DNA of 50,712 nucleotides from CAZKTO01 sp964555685 (GCA_964555685.1 CAZKTO010000013.1:1-50712); one strand, 5' to 3'; shown: positions 1-7,880, counted from the first letter of the stretch. Numbers and translations: made by a program. The notes: generated from the letters alone by a model not told the origin.

Positions 1-474
1 GACGGTCTTGCCCACGCCGGCGCCGCCATAGGCCCCGATCTTCCCCCCCTTGGTGAAGGGCGTGATCAGGTCGATGACCTTGAGACCCGTCTCCAGGATC
101 TGGGTGGTCGTCTCCTGGTCCTCGAAGGGGGGCGGGGGGCGGTGGATGGACCAGCGCTCGGTGGCCTTCACCTCGCCCAGGTTGTCCAGGGGCTCGCCGG
201 AGACGTCGAAGAGGCGGCCCAGGGCGCCGCGCCCCACGGGCACGCTGATGGGCTTCCCCGTGTCCACCACCTCGACGCCGCGCTGGAGCCCCTCCGTGGC
301 GCCCAGGGAGAGGCAGCGGACCCAGTTGTTCCCGATGTGCTGCTCCACCTCCAGGATCAGGCGGCTGCCGCTGGAGCGGACCTCCAGCGCGTTGTAGATG
401 GGCGGGAGCTGCTCCGGCTGAAACTCCACGTCCACGACGGTCCCGATGACTTGCACGACCTTGCCATTAGCCAT
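1..474 (-). CDS. atpD: ATP synthase F1 beta subunit, N-terminal part (cut by window edge)
   Basis: Catalytic beta subunit of the F1 head, which binds and converts ADP/ATP at the membrane-bound F-type ATP synthase. The 158 codons present begin at ATG 474 (MANGKVVQVIGTVVDVEF) and cover the N-terminal beta barrel. They end inside the nucleotide-binding domain at the Walker A segment GGAGVGKTV, which lies at the window edge. The remaining two thirds, with the DELSEED loop, and any atpC lie outside. It follows atpG in the operon but is separated from it by two small extra genes. Family assignment is certain; only completeness is unknown. Confidence 0.97.
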   Translation of the reverse strand, partial: MANGKVVQVIGTVVDVEFQPEQLPPIYNALEVRSSGSRLILEVEQHIGNNWVRCLSLGATEGLQRGVEVVDTGKPISVPVGRGALGRLFDVSGEPLDNLGEVKATERWSIHRPPPPFEDQETTTQILETGLKVIDLITPFTKGGKIGAYGGAGVGKTV

Positions 475-502
475 GATCGGTTTATGCTCCTCCTCTCCCG
501 CG

Positions 503-805
503 CTACACCTCGAGGGGCGCCTCTCCTACACCGTAATAGGGTGTCCCGCGTACGAGGCGTTTGTCGGCCGCACCCATGTCCACCAACGTTCCGAGAGCCT
601 CATCGAAGGACTTGACCTGGGCCGCCTCGGCGTGGGAGAGATCCTTCAGGAACTCATTCTCCTTGACGATGCCTAGGGCGCGAATCAACTCCAGCCGGGT
701 GAATGCTTTCTCCCTGCGGGACAGGAGAAACTCGTGGATGCGCTTCATCCAGGCGACGATATGGTCGTCGATGGCCAGTTCGAACTGCCTTCTCGTAATG
801 GGCAT
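503..805 (-). CDS. Small protein of unknown function between atpG and atpD
   Basis: A 100-residue protein, ATG start, beginning MPITRRQFELAIDDHIV. It is mostly helical and charged, without membrane segments or a signal peptide. It starts six bases after the stop of the preceding small gene (812-1069), and both begin with the pattern MPI(S/T)RR(E/Q)FE, so the two may be related or may share a binding motif. It ends about 28 bases before the atpD start, so it should be cotranscribed with the ATP synthase genes. I do not recognise a family. Whether it acts on the synthase, for example as an assembly or inhibitory factor, cannot be told from sequence. Confidence 0.7.
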   Translation of the reverse strand: MPITRRQFELAIDDHIVAWMKRIHEFLLSRREKAFTRLELIRALGIVKENEFLKDLSHAEAAQVKSFDEALGTLVDMGAADKRLVRGTPYYGVGEAPLEV

Positions 806-811
806 AGGCCC

Positions 812-1069
812 TTACCTCCTGAAGCCCAGACGGATGCGGATGTAGTACCGTTTCCGGCCAAGAACCCTGGACTCAATCCAGCCCCGCTCCTCCAAGGAGC
901 GAAGAGTCGCAGCCACCCTCCTGCTCGACACCCGCAGCCCCTCCGATGCCAGTCTCTTCACCACGTCATCCACAGTATAGGCCCTATCCGGGTCAGAAAA
1001 GAACAGTTCGAGGACGGGCCGAGAGGGGTCCCACTGGCCCCGCTCGAACTCGCGGCGACTGATTGGCAC
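812..1069 (-). CDS. Small winged-helix-like protein in the atp operon
   Basis: An 85-residue protein starting with GTG, preceded by a GGGAGGG ribosome site. After the N-terminal MPISRREFE there is a pattern typical of winged helix-turn-helix folds: a helix with YTVDDVVKRLASEGLRVS, then a recognition-like helix SSRRVAATLRSLEERGWI, then a beta wing SRVLGRKRYYIRIRL. A DNA-binding role is therefore possible, but the fold is judged by eye. It lies between atpG and the small gene 503-805, in the same direction and tightly packed. No standard F-type ATP synthase operon gene corresponds to it. Confidence 0.7.
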   Translation of the reverse strand: MPISRREFERGQWDPSRPVLELFFSDPDRAYTVDDVVKRLASEGLRVSSRRVAATLRSLEERGWIESRVLGRKRYYIRIRLGFRR

Positions 1070-1135
1070 GAGCGGCCCTCCCGGACTGCACCCGTCATGT
1101 CCTGGCTAGGTGACTTGCTACAGCTACCCCGCTCC

Positions 1136-1996
1136 CTATCCCTCCAGCGCCGCCACGCCGCCGGTGATATCCAGGAGCTCGCCGGTGATCGAGGCCTGGC
1201 GGGCCTTGTTCAGCTCGAGCGTGAGGGAATCGACCATCTCCGCGGCGTTATCCGACGCGTTGCGCATGGCCACCATCCGGGCCGACTGCTCGCTGGCGTT
1301 GGCCTCCAGCATCGCCTGGTAGATCTGCATATCGACGAAGCGTGGGAGGAGCGTCGCCAGTACCTGGGCCGGGTCCGGCTCGTAGATGTAGCTCAGCCGC
1401 CGCTTCTCCTCGCCCGTCACCGGCTCCACCGGCAGAAGCTGCTGCAGCGTGGGCTGCTGCACGAGCGTGGAGACGAACTTGCTGTACAGGAGATAGACCC
1501 GGTCCGCGGCGCCGCTCGCGTAGTCGTCGGTGACGATGCGGGAGACGGCCAGGATGTCGGCCACGGCCACGCGGTCGCCCAGGTCCGTGAAGACGGCCCG
1601 GACGTCCTGCCCGTGGCGCACCATGAAGTCGCGCCCCTTCTTGCCGATGGTGATCAGGCTGACCTTGACCTTCTCTCCCAGGATGAACTGGATGGCGCGC
1701 CGGTTCAGATTGGAGTTGAGGCCGCCGGCCAGCCCCCGGTCCGGCGTGATGTGGACGATGCGGACGGTCTGCGTCTCCCGCTGCCGCAGCAGCGGGTGGA
1801 GGTCGTCCATCCCCTCGGTCTGCTGGACAAGATGGCCGAGAACCTGGTTCATCTTCTGAGCGTAGGGGCGTCCCGCCAGCACCCGCTGCTGGGCGCGGCG
1901 CATCTTGGACGCGGCGATCATCTCCATCGCCTTGGTGATCTTCGCCGTGTTCTGGACGCTCCGGATTCGGCGCCGGATCGTTCTAACGTTGGGCAT
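1136..1996 (-). CDS. atpG: ATP synthase F1 gamma subunit
   Basis: Central rotor shaft of the F1 part. The 286 residues match the usual family length. The N-terminal helix (MPNVRTIRRRIRSVQNTAKI, then TKAMEMIAASKMRRAQQ) and the C-terminal helix (RMVAMRNASDNAAEMVDSLT, then LELNKARQASITGELLDI) are the two conserved coiled-coil ends that fit inside the alpha3beta3 ring. It starts at ATG 1996. The 176-base gap to atpA is unusually long for this operon and is filled by a dispersed repeat. Downstream come two small extra genes and then atpD. Confidence 0.97.
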   Translation of the reverse strand: MPNVRTIRRRIRSVQNTAKITKAMEMIAASKMRRAQQRVLAGRPYAQKMNQVLGHLVQQTEGMDDLHPLLRQRETQTVRIVHITPDRGLAGGLNSNLNRRAIQFILGEKVKVSLITIGKKGRDFMVRHGQDVRAVFTDLGDRVAVADILAVSRIVTDDYASGAADRVYLLYSKFVSTLVQQPTLQQLLPVEPVTGEEKRRLSYIYEPDPAQVLATLLPRFVDMQIYQAMLEANASEQSARMVAMRNASDNAAEMVDSLTLELNKARQASITGELLDITGGVAALEG

Positions 1997-2059
1997 AGGC
2001 TTTCGCTACACGTCGGATACGCGCGAGTACGTCGTCACCTGCATTCCTGACTGCTGAAT

Positions 2060-2154
2060 ACCCTCTCCCCTGGAGGGAGAGGGTTGGGGTGAGGGGGAAA
2101 CGCCCCCCTCCGCTTCCGTCAGCATGGTGCGTGGTATCACTTTTTGTGCAATGC
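2060..2154. repeat. Dispersed CTCTCCC-type repeat in the atpA-atpG gap
   Basis: A 46-base block starting ACCCTCTCCCCTGGAGGGAG at 2060-2105 occurs identically at 15867-15912. It contains the palindrome CCCTCTCCC..GGGAGAGGG. At its other side, TTTTTGTGCAATGC (2141-2154) matches the reverse complement of the GCTTTGCAC(C)AAAA ends found at 15853 and 25660. This suggests one repeat family with GCWTTGCACMAAAA termini. It sits in the middle of the ATP synthase operon and would be transcribed as a hairpin. Confidence 0.8.
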
Positions 2155-2172
2155 CGGCAGGGGGAGAGGACG

Positions 2173-3684
2173 TTAGTACGGCACCGAGTCCTTGAACTCC
2201 TTGAGGGCCTTCTTCAGCGCCTCCTCCACCTCTGGCTTCACGTCCTCGGCATCCTTGATAGCGTTCAGCACCTCCGGGTGGCTCGTCCGCAGGAACTTGA
2301 CGAAGGCCGCATCGAAGGCGGTGCACTTCTCGATGGGCACGTCGTCCAGGAAGCCGTTCTGGACGGCGTAGAGGACGCAGACCTGCTCGGCCAGGGGGTA
2401 GGGCTGATACTGGCCCTGCTTGAGGATCTCGGTGATGCGCTGGCCGCGTTCGAGCTGGCGGCGGGTGGCCGGATCCAGGTCGGCGGTGCCGAACTGGGCG
2501 AAGGCCGCCAAGGCCCGGAACTGGGCGAGATCGAGGCGCAGGCCGCCCGTGACCTTCTTCATCGCCCGCGTCTGGGCCGCCCCGCCCACCCGGGAGACCG
2601 AGAGGCCCACGTTCATGGCCGGGCGGATGCCGCTGTTGAACAGGTCCGTCTCCAGGTAGATCTGCCCGTCTGTGATGGAGATGACGTTGGTGGGAACGTA
2701 GGCGGAGACGTCGCCGGCCTGGGTCTCGATAATGGGGAGCGCGGTGAGGGAGCCGCCGCCGTACTCCTTGGCCAGCCGGGCGGCGCGCTCCAGGAGACGG
2801 CTGTGGAGATAGAAGACGTCGCCCGGGTAGGCCTCGCGGCCCGGCGGCCGGCGCAGCAGCAGCGACATCTGGCGGTAGGCCCAGGCGTGCTTCGAGAGGT
2901 CGTCGTAGATGATCAGGGCGTCCTTGCCCTGCTCCATGAAATACTCGCCGATGGCGCAGCCGGCGTAGGGCGCCAGGTACTGGAGCGCCGCCGAGTCCGA
3001 GGCGTTGGCCGCCACCACCACTGTGTGGGCCATGGCGCCGTTGCGGTCCAGCGTGCCGACGGTCTGCGCCACCTTGGACGCCTTCTGGCCGATCGCGACG
3101 TAGATGCAGAAGAGGTCGCCACCCTTCTGATTGATGATGGCGTCGATGGCGATGGCCGATTTGCCCGTGGAGCGGTCGCCGATGATCAGCTCCCGCTGGC
3201 CCCGGCCGATGGGGATCATGCTATCGATGGCCTTGATGCCCGTCTGGACGGGCCGGTCCACCGACTTGCGCGTGACGACGTTGGGGGCCACGCGCTCGAC
3301 GGGGCGCGAGGCGGCGCCCCTGACGGGCCCCTTGCCGTCCAGCGGCTCGCCCAGGGCGTTGACCACCCGGCCGATCAGCGCCTCGCCCACGGGCACCTCC
3401 GCGACGCGGCCGGTGGAGCGGACCTCATCACCCTCCTTGATCTCCGTGGCCGAGCCGAAGATGACGGCGCCGACCGTCTCCTCCTCCAGGTTGAGCGCCA
3501 TGCCCCGGATGTTCTGGGGGAACTCCAGCAGCTCGCCGTACCGGGCGCCCGTCAGCCCCTGGATGCGGGCGATGCCATCGCCCACCTCCACCACGGTGCC
3601 GACGTCCACCATGGACGCGGTGACACCGTACTGCTGGATCTGCTGTTTGATGATCGCCGCGATGTCTTGACCCTTCACTGCCAT
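2173..3684 (-). CDS. atpA: ATP synthase F1 alpha subunit
   Basis: Non-catalytic nucleotide-binding subunit of the F1 head. The 503 residues match the family length. Visible landmarks are the N-terminal segment that contacts delta (MAVKGQDIAAIIKQQIQQYG), the Walker A loop GDRSTGKSAIAIDAI near residue 170, the Walker B stretch ALIIYDDLSKHAWAYRQ near 260, and the signature LLLRRPPGREAYPGDVFYLH. Start ATG 3684. It sits 38 bases after atpH in the canonical order. Confidence 0.98.
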   Translation of the reverse strand: MAVKGQDIAAIIKQQIQQYGVTASMVDVGTVVEVGDGIARIQGLTGARYGELLEFPQNIRGMALNLEEETVGAVIFGSATEIKEGDEVRSTGRVAEVPVGEALIGRVVNALGEPLDGKGPVRGAASRPVERVAPNVVTRKSVDRPVQTGIKAIDSMIPIGRGQRELIIGDRSTGKSAIAIDAIINQKGGDLFCIYVAIGQKASKVAQTVGTLDRNGAMAHTVVVAANASDSAALQYLAPYAGCAIGEYFMEQGKDALIIYDDLSKHAWAYRQMSLLLRRPPGREAYPGDVFYLHSRLLERAARLAKEYGGGSLTALPIIETQAGDVSAYVPTNVISITDGQIYLETDLFNSGIRPAMNVGLSVSRVGGAAQTRAMKKVTGGLRLDLAQFRALAAFAQFGTADLDPATRRQLERGQRITEILKQGQYQPYPLAEQVCVLYAVQNGFLDDVPIEKCTAFDAAFVKFLRTSHPEVLNAIKDAEDVKPEVEEALKKALKEFKDSVPY

Positions 3685-3722
3685 GGCTCGAATCCCCGCT
3701 CTCTAGGATTGGGTTGCTCTGC

Positions 3723-4268
3723 CTACCCAGCCGCCTCGCCGAGGGCGCGTCGCAGGCCCCGGAGGTGGCTGGAGACGCTGCCGTCCAGCACCCGGTCGCC
3801 CAGGCGGACCACCATGCCGCCCACGATGCCCGGGTCCACGCGGTAGGTGACTTGCACCTGCCTGCCCGTGGCCTCGGAGAGGGTCCTGGCGATGCCATCC
3901 TTGCGGCCCGCGTCCAGCTCGACGGCGGTGACGGCCTCCGCGCGCAGGATGCCCCGGTCCTCGTCCAACATCTGGTCGAACTGGACGGCGATGGGCGCCG
4001 CCAGGGCCGCGAACCGCCCCTTCACGAAGAGGACGGTGGCCAGGTTGACGGCCTCCTCGCCGATGCCAGGGAGCGTGGCCTTCAACGCCGCGCGCTTCTG
4101 GTCCGTCGAGAGCCGGGGGCTCTCGACGAGGCCCACGAAGTCGGCGTTCTTCGCCGCCTCGCCCAGGCTGGCGAGATCGGCCCGCCAGCCGTCGAAGCGC
4201 TGGCCGGCCTTGGCGATCTCGAAGACCGCTTCGGCGTACCGTTTAGCTGACACCCCGCGCGCCGGCAC
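3723..4268 (-). CDS. atpH: ATP synthase F1 delta subunit
   Basis: Delta subunit (OSCP homologue), which joins the F1 head to the peripheral stalk. The 181 residues match the family. The N-terminal helical bundle starts SAKRYAEAVFEIA, and the C-terminal domain shows the conserved VTYRVDPGIVGGMVVRLGDRV. The start is taken as GTG 4268, nine bases after an AAGGAG site; an in-frame GTG at 4253 would give the more usual start just before SAKRYAEA. A 229-base repeat-rich gap separates it from atpF, which is odd for these usually tightly packed genes. Confidence 0.95.
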   Translation of the reverse strand: MPARGVSAKRYAEAVFEIAKAGQRFDGWRADLASLGEAAKNADFVGLVESPRLSTDQKRAALKATLPGIGEEAVNLATVLFVKGRFAALAAPIAVQFDQMLDEDRGILRAEAVTAVELDAGRKDGIARTLSEATGRQVQVTYRVDPGIVGGMVVRLGDRVLDGSVSSHLRGLRRALGEAAG

Positions 4269-4285
4269 CGCTCTGTGCTCCTTAG

Positions 4286-4497
4286 AACTCTCTCAAAATC
4301 TTGTCAGTCCGAGTGCGCATCTTGCCTCCGCTGTCCAGTCCCCAGCCCCTAGAACCTATTGCAAAATGAGTCGGTGAGCCCAATCGCTGCCACCCTGAGC
4401 CCCGATGCAATCGGGGCGAAGGGTTTGGGGTGGGGAACCTCCCCCAAGCCCCAGATTCTTCGCCCAACGGCTCAGAATGACATTCTTGCAACCAGTT
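4286..4497. repeat. Repeat-filled gap between atpF and atpH
   Basis: This gap holds two repeat types. (1) 4292-4315 is a 24-base word beginning CTCAAAATCTTGTCAGTCC, found identically at 22099-22122 beside the AbiTii cassette. With its left flank it also matches 21047-21066 at 19 of 20 positions. (2) About 4391-4486 is a CACCCTGAGCCCCGATGCAA-type block with a CATTCTGAGC..GAAGAATCT end. Diverged relatives lie at about 24405-24446 and 40660-40700. There is no gene and no clear terminator for the minus strand, so atpF and atpH can still be one transcript. Confidence 0.75.
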
Positions 4498-5004
4498 CTA
4501 GTTCCTACCGATGTTCCCGCTCTCCTGCAGCACCTCATCAATGAGGCGGCGGTGCTGCTCGGCGTTGAGGGAGGCGCGGATGACCCGCTCCGCCGCCGCC
4601 ACCGTGAGGTCGGCGAACTGGCGCCGGAGCTGCTCCACGGCCTCGTCGCGCTCGCGCTGGATCTCGACGCGGGCCCGGGCGACGATCTGATCGGCCTCGC
4701 CGCGGGCCTGGCCCCGCGCCTCCTCCCGCACGCGGTCAGCGACCTCCTGGGCCTGGGCGACGATCTGCCGCCCCTCGGCGCGGGCCAGCTCGAGCTGCTC
4801 CCTCACCTGCTCCTCGGCCCGGGACGTCTCCGCCTTCAGTCGGTCGGCCTGCTCCAGGCTCTCCTTGATGCGCTGCGCCCGCTGGTCCAGCATGCGAATG
4901 ACCGGCTTATGCAGGAGCAGCGTCAGGGCCCCCAAGAACAGGAGGAAGGAGACGATCTGGGCGATCAAGCCCGGTATGTTGAGTCCCAGCTCCCCGAATC
5001 CCAC
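4498..5004 (-). CDS. atpF: ATP synthase F0 b subunit
   Basis: Peripheral stalk subunit. The 168 residues comprise one N-terminal membrane segment (IPGLIAQIVSFLLFLGALTL, about residues 9-30) followed by a long charged coiled-coil helix rich in Glu, Arg and Ala to the end, where it contacts delta. GTG start at 5004 with AAGGGAG seven bases upstream. It lies between atpE and atpH. Only one b-type gene is present, so the stalk is presumably a homodimer. Confidence 0.95.
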   Translation of the reverse strand: MGFGELGLNIPGLIAQIVSFLLFLGALTLLLHKPVIRMLDQRAQRIKESLEQADRLKAETSRAEEQVREQLELARAEGRQIVAQAQEVADRVREEARGQARGEADQIVARARVEIQRERDEAVEQLRRQFADLTVAAAERVIRASLNAEQHRRLIDEVLQESGNIGRN

Positions 5005-5078
5005 GGCGGACTCCCTTCAGGAAGCGAAAGGTCTAGCCCGGCCCGCCGGAAGGCGGTCCGAGCCGCCCCCCCCGCTCC

Positions 5079-5354
5079 CTAGATGACGAAGGCGATGATG
5101 ATGCCGAGCAGGGCGGCGTAGATGGCGACGGCTTCGGCGAAGGCCATGCCCAGGATCAAGTTCTGCCGGATGGCGTTCTCCGCCTCCGGGTTCCGCCCCA
5201 GCGCCTGCATCGCCCCGTTGACCATGATGCCCAGGCCCAGGCCAGGCCCGATGCCGCCCAGGCCGATGGCCAGGCCCACGCCAATGGGCTTCAGCTCCAG
5301 GTCCCCAACACCTTTGGCGGCCTCCTGTGCCAGGACCGAGAACACTTCCATCAT
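5079..5354 (-). CDS. atpE: ATP synthase F0 c subunit (ring)
   Basis: Proteolipid of the rotating c-ring. The 91 residues form a hairpin of two membrane helices: a Gly-rich first helix (IGVGLAIGLGGIGPGLGLGI, about 27-46), the polar loop NPEAENAIRQN, and a second helix with the ion-binding glutamate in GMAFAEAVAIYAALLG. The surrounding residues look proton-type and lack the Gln/Ser/Thr set of Na+ rings; this is a reading by eye. It is preceded by a perfect AGGAGG site. ATG at 5354 or the adjacent ATG at 5351 may be used. Confidence 0.97.
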   Translation of the reverse strand: MMEVFSVLAQEAAKGVGDLELKPIGVGLAIGLGGIGPGLGLGIMVNGAMQALGRNPEAENAIRQNLILGMAFAEAVAIYAALLGIIIAFVI

Positions 5355-5430
5355 GACGAAATCCTCCTATCGCGTACTCGCGCGCTTCACCCTGTCGGCG
5401 CCGCTCCCGGCTGCCGCAGGCCAACGCTCC

Positions 5431-6723
5431 TTACCGATGCGACGCCCCGCCCTCTCCTCCTTCATCCTGCCTGTGACCATTGTGCGACGTCACCGCCAGG
5501 GTGGCGAAGACCAGCACCAGGCCCATGAAGACCACTGCCTGAATCAGCCCGACGAAGAGCTCGAACCCATACACGGCGAAGGAGAAGGCCAGCATGGCAG
5601 GCAGAAGGAAGGCGAGCACAAAGATGAGCACTTCGCCGGCGAAGGTGTTCCCCAGCAACCGGAAGCTCAGACTCAGGACCCTCGCCAGCTCGCCGATGGA
5701 CTCCAGGGCCCCCACAAAGGCCAGGACCGGGCCCTGCCTGACGTTGGCGAAGCGGGAGCCGTACCCCCCGAATCCGTTCGCCTTGATGCCCCAGTAGTGC
5801 ACCAAGGTCATGGCCACCAAGGCCATGCCGAACGTCACCATGAGATCGGTGTTGGCGCTCCGCAGGTACGGGATGAGGATCCCGACGGTCTTCCCGTCCA
5901 GATTGACCGTCTCCTCGTCGGAGCAGACGACGGGCCCCGCCACCTGCTCGTCGTTGTGGGGGCACCTCCTCGTGGAGTCCTGCCAGCGCTTCCACTCCGT
6001 GAAGTTCCACCACTCGGCCAGCTCCAGCTCCTTGACCTTCTTGAACCCGATCGGCAGCAGGATGGGCGACTTCTGTCGATCGAAGATGTGCAGCTTCTCG
6101 TCGCCCTCCTCGCCCAGCGCCTCGCCCACGACGAGGGCGCGCACCAGGGGTGGAGGCTCCGGGGGCGGCTCCTCGTGGTGGCCCGACTTCCGGTACGCCC
6201 GAAGCTCTTCCTTGTACTCGCCGAGGATGGCCTTCTGCTCCGCCGTCGCTCTCTCCTTCGCCTCCACAGCGGCCTTTTCGAGGCCGTGCGTCAGGACCAT
6301 CTCGGCCGATTCGATCTTCCCGATGTTCCCAAAGACGGGCGTAAGCGCGATCCAGTTGGCGACGACGATGAAGAGGAAGATCGTGGCGACGAGGGGAAAG
6401 AATCGGCGGCCGTTGACCTTCCCCGCCACGCCCTCCGCGATCCCGAGCAGGAACTCAATGATCCATTCGACGAAGTTCTGGACGCCACGGGGAACGAGCG
6501 CCATCCTCCGCGTCCCAAGGTAGGCGACCAGGAGCACGATCCCCATGGCGATCCATGCGGCGATCATGCTGTTGGTCAGGTCCCACCGGCCAAACACGTC
6601 GCTGACAACGGTCTCCGGGGCCAGCCTGATCTTCGCGATGGGGGCGTTCAGGAAGAGCCGGCCCGCCACCGTCAGCACGATGATGACGCCGAGGAAGAGA
6701 AGAATCTTCTGCTTCCGGGTCAC
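5431..6723 (-). CDS. atpB: ATP synthase F0 a subunit with a large internal insertion
   Basis: Stator channel subunit of F0. The GTG start at 6723 overlaps the atpI stop (GTGA), which indicates translational coupling; the longer open frame upstream is antisense-free but non-homologous. It gives 430 residues, against roughly 230-300 for most bacterial a subunits. The core is present: membrane segments near 8-25, 53-70, 108-128, 290-312, 332-345, 363-385 and 388-412, and the essential arginine (about 355) in SLSFRLLGNTFAGE. Between GNIG (about 135) and PYLRSANTDLMV (about 285) lies a hydrophilic insertion of about 150 residues. It is rich in charged and Pro residues (EEPPPEPPP) and contains two Cys. 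Confidence 0.93.
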   Translation of the reverse strand: MTRKQKILLFLGVIIVLTVAGRLFLNAPIAKIRLAPETVVSDVFGRWDLTNSMIAAWIAMGIVLLVAYLGTRRMALVPRGVQNFVEWIIEFLLGIAEGVAGKVNGRRFFPLVATIFLFIVVANWIALTPVFGNIGKIESAEMVLTHGLEKAAVEAKERATAEQKAILGEYKEELRAYRKSGHHEEPPPEPPPLVRALVVGEALGEEGDEKLHIFDRQKSPILLPIGFKKVKELELAEWWNFTEWKRWQDSTRRCPHNDEQVAGPVVCSDEETVNLDGKTVGILIPYLRSANTDLMVTFGMALVAMTLVHYWGIKANGFGGYGSRFANVRQGPVLAFVGALESIGELARVLSLSFRLLGNTFAGEVLIFVLAFLLPAMLAFSFAVYGFELFVGLIQAVVFMGLVLVFATLAVTSHNGHRQDEGGEGGASHR

Positions 6724-6953
6724 CGGCTCGCTCCCGAGTCCCGGTGGTCCCCGCCGTCGCGCCCGCGGTAGAGCGGCATCAGCATCTTGAACAGGCCGTA
6801 GAAACCAGCGATAGTCCCTAGAACGATCCCACCCAGCAAGAAGCCTGGCTTGGTGTCTAGCCAGGCGTCCAGAGCCAGCCCTCCGGCGATCCCCAGGCCC
6901 ATACACGCGCCGAAGTACCAGCCGAATCCCACCAGCCGCAGGACGTCAACCAT
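6720..6953 (-). CDS. atpI: AtpI/AtpZ-type small membrane protein of the ATP synthase operon
   Basis: Two-helix membrane protein of the ATPase gene 1 family, which helps assemble the c-ring or transports Mg2+/Ca2+. Helices are LVGFGWYFGACMGLGIAGGL and GFLLGGIVLGTIAGFYGLFK, with the DAWLDTKP turn between them as in the family. It is the first gene of the operon, and its stop overlaps the atpB GTG start. I chose ATG 6953 because a strong promoter (-10 at 7000-7005) overlaps the upstream ATG at 7001, so a transcript from it would begin after that codon. If another promoter is used, the start at 7001 would add 16 residues. Confidence 0.8.
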   Translation of the reverse strand: MVDVLRLVGFGWYFGACMGLGIAGGLALDAWLDTKPGFLLGGIVLGTIAGFYGLFKMLMPLYRGRDGGDHRDSGASR

Positions 6954-6999
6954 CCTGATGAGCGTGGGCCGTCGCTCCGGGGGACCGTTGGCCTTGTGC

Positions 7000-7027
7000 A
7001 TTTTATCACATACTTCCAGGGTGTCAA
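7000..7027 (-). promoter_or_regulatory. Sigma70-type promoter of the ATP synthase operon
   Basis: Read on the minus strand, TTGACA (7022-7027) is followed after 16 bases by TAAAAT (7000-7005). Transcription would start near 6993. The -10 overlaps the ATG at 7001, which argues for the later AtpI start. It lies just after the terminator at 7044-7069, so the operon has its own start point. Confidence 0.75.
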
Positions 7028-7043
7028 CCGAGCCGGTTACACG

Positions 7044-7069
7044 AAAACGCCCCAGGACAACCTGGGGCG
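7044..7069 (-). terminator. Intrinsic terminator after the DUF151 gene
   Basis: The nine-base stem CGCCCCAGG / CCTGGGGCG (7048-7056 with 7061-7069) has a four-base loop and, on the minus strand, is followed by TTTT. It lies between the end of the DUF151 gene (7141) and the ATP synthase promoter, so it separates the two transcripts. Confidence 0.85.
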
Positions 7070-7140
7070 CGGGCCCTGGCACGCAGGGGAGGCATGGGTG
7101 GTGAGGATGAACGAGAGGGCCCGTCGGCGGGCCCGGACCC

Positions 7141-7779
7141 CTACTGCCCCCCGCCGCCCCCCTTGCCGCCTTCCTTGCCGCCCTCTTTCCCGCCGTCCTT
7201 CCCGCCGTCTTTCCCGCCCTCTTTCTCCTTGCCGAGGCCGCTCAGGTCCAGCGTGTCGATGAACTCCTTGAACGCGGACATGCGCTTGATCTCTTCCTCG
7301 TTGACGGGCGCCTTGCGCTCCTCGGCGGAGGCCTGGGCATCGGCCGCCGGGACCGGCTTGCCGGTCTCCTTGTCCAGGAAGATGGCCGCCTTGGAGAGGA
7401 CGGTCTCCTCGACGAAGATGGGGACGTTGACCCGCACGGCCAGGGCGAGGGCGTCGCTGGGGCGCGAGTCGATGGACGTGGCGCCGCCGTTCCGGACGAT
7501 CATGATCTTGGCGAAGAACGTATCGTTCTGGAGGTCGCTGACGATCACCGACTCGACCCGGGCGCCCAGCTCGCCGATGATCTTGCCCAAGAGGTCGTGG
7601 GTCAGGGGCCGGGGCACGGAGACGTCCTGGAGCTTGACGGCGATAGCGTCGGCCTCGGCGGGGCCGATCCAAATGGGCAGATAGCGATCCGCGGCCTTCT
7701 CTTTCAGGATAACGACCCGCTGATAGTTGGTCAGGCTGACCCGGATACTATCGATGGTCATCTCGACCATGGGTCTCAC
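7141..7779 (-). CDS. DUF151 / bifunctional nuclease family protein with a Gly-Lys tail
   Basis: Member of the DUF151 (BFN) family, whose plant member has DNase and RNase activity; the bacterial role is unclear. The family core covers residues 1-130: the YLPIWIGPAEADAIAVKL segment, then SRPSDALALAVRVNVPIFVE, which is the family hallmark. The C-terminal UVR-like helical part (EEIKRMSAFKEFIDTLDL) is followed by an unusual tail of repeated GGKDGGK and GGKEGGK units, ending in GGGGGQ and encoded by short tandem DNA repeats. GTG 7779 (after GAGAGG) is the likely start; ATG 7770 is an alternative. It has its own promoter (7807-7835). Confidence 0.88.
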   Translation of the reverse strand: MRPMVEMTIDSIRVSLTNYQRVVILKEKAADRYLPIWIGPAEADAIAVKLQDVSVPRPLTHDLLGKIIGELGARVESVIVSDLQNDTFFAKIMIVRNGGATSIDSRPSDALALAVRVNVPIFVEETVLSKAAIFLDKETGKPVPAADAQASAEERKAPVNEEEIKRMSAFKEFIDTLDLSGLGKEKEGGKDGGKDGGKEGGKEGGKGGGGGQ

Positions 7780-7806
7780 CGCCCATCCTCTCGGGGAGTG
7801 ATGCCG

Positions 7807-7835
7807 ATTTTAGCGCACCCCTGTTGGGGTGTCAA
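7807..7835 (-). promoter_or_regulatory. Promoter with a palindrome in the spacer (DUF151 gene)
   Basis: TTGACA (7830-7835), a 17-base spacer, and TAAAAT (7807-7812) on the minus strand. The spacer, with the last base of the -35, contains the perfect inverted repeat CACCCC-AACA-GGGGTG. This could be an operator or simply a hairpin-forming sequence. Confidence 0.75.
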
Positions 7836-7880
7836 TGGAGCCTGCCCCCCAGCGAAACCGGCGTCACCGCGCCGGGCGGG

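Noticed and set aside
2089..3846. Long plus-strand open frame opposite atpA and atpH (and similar long frames opposite atpB, thrC, proB, the acyl-CoA dehydrogenase and others).
   Set aside because: High GC leaves few stops on the opposite strand; these frames have no homology and low-complexity composition.
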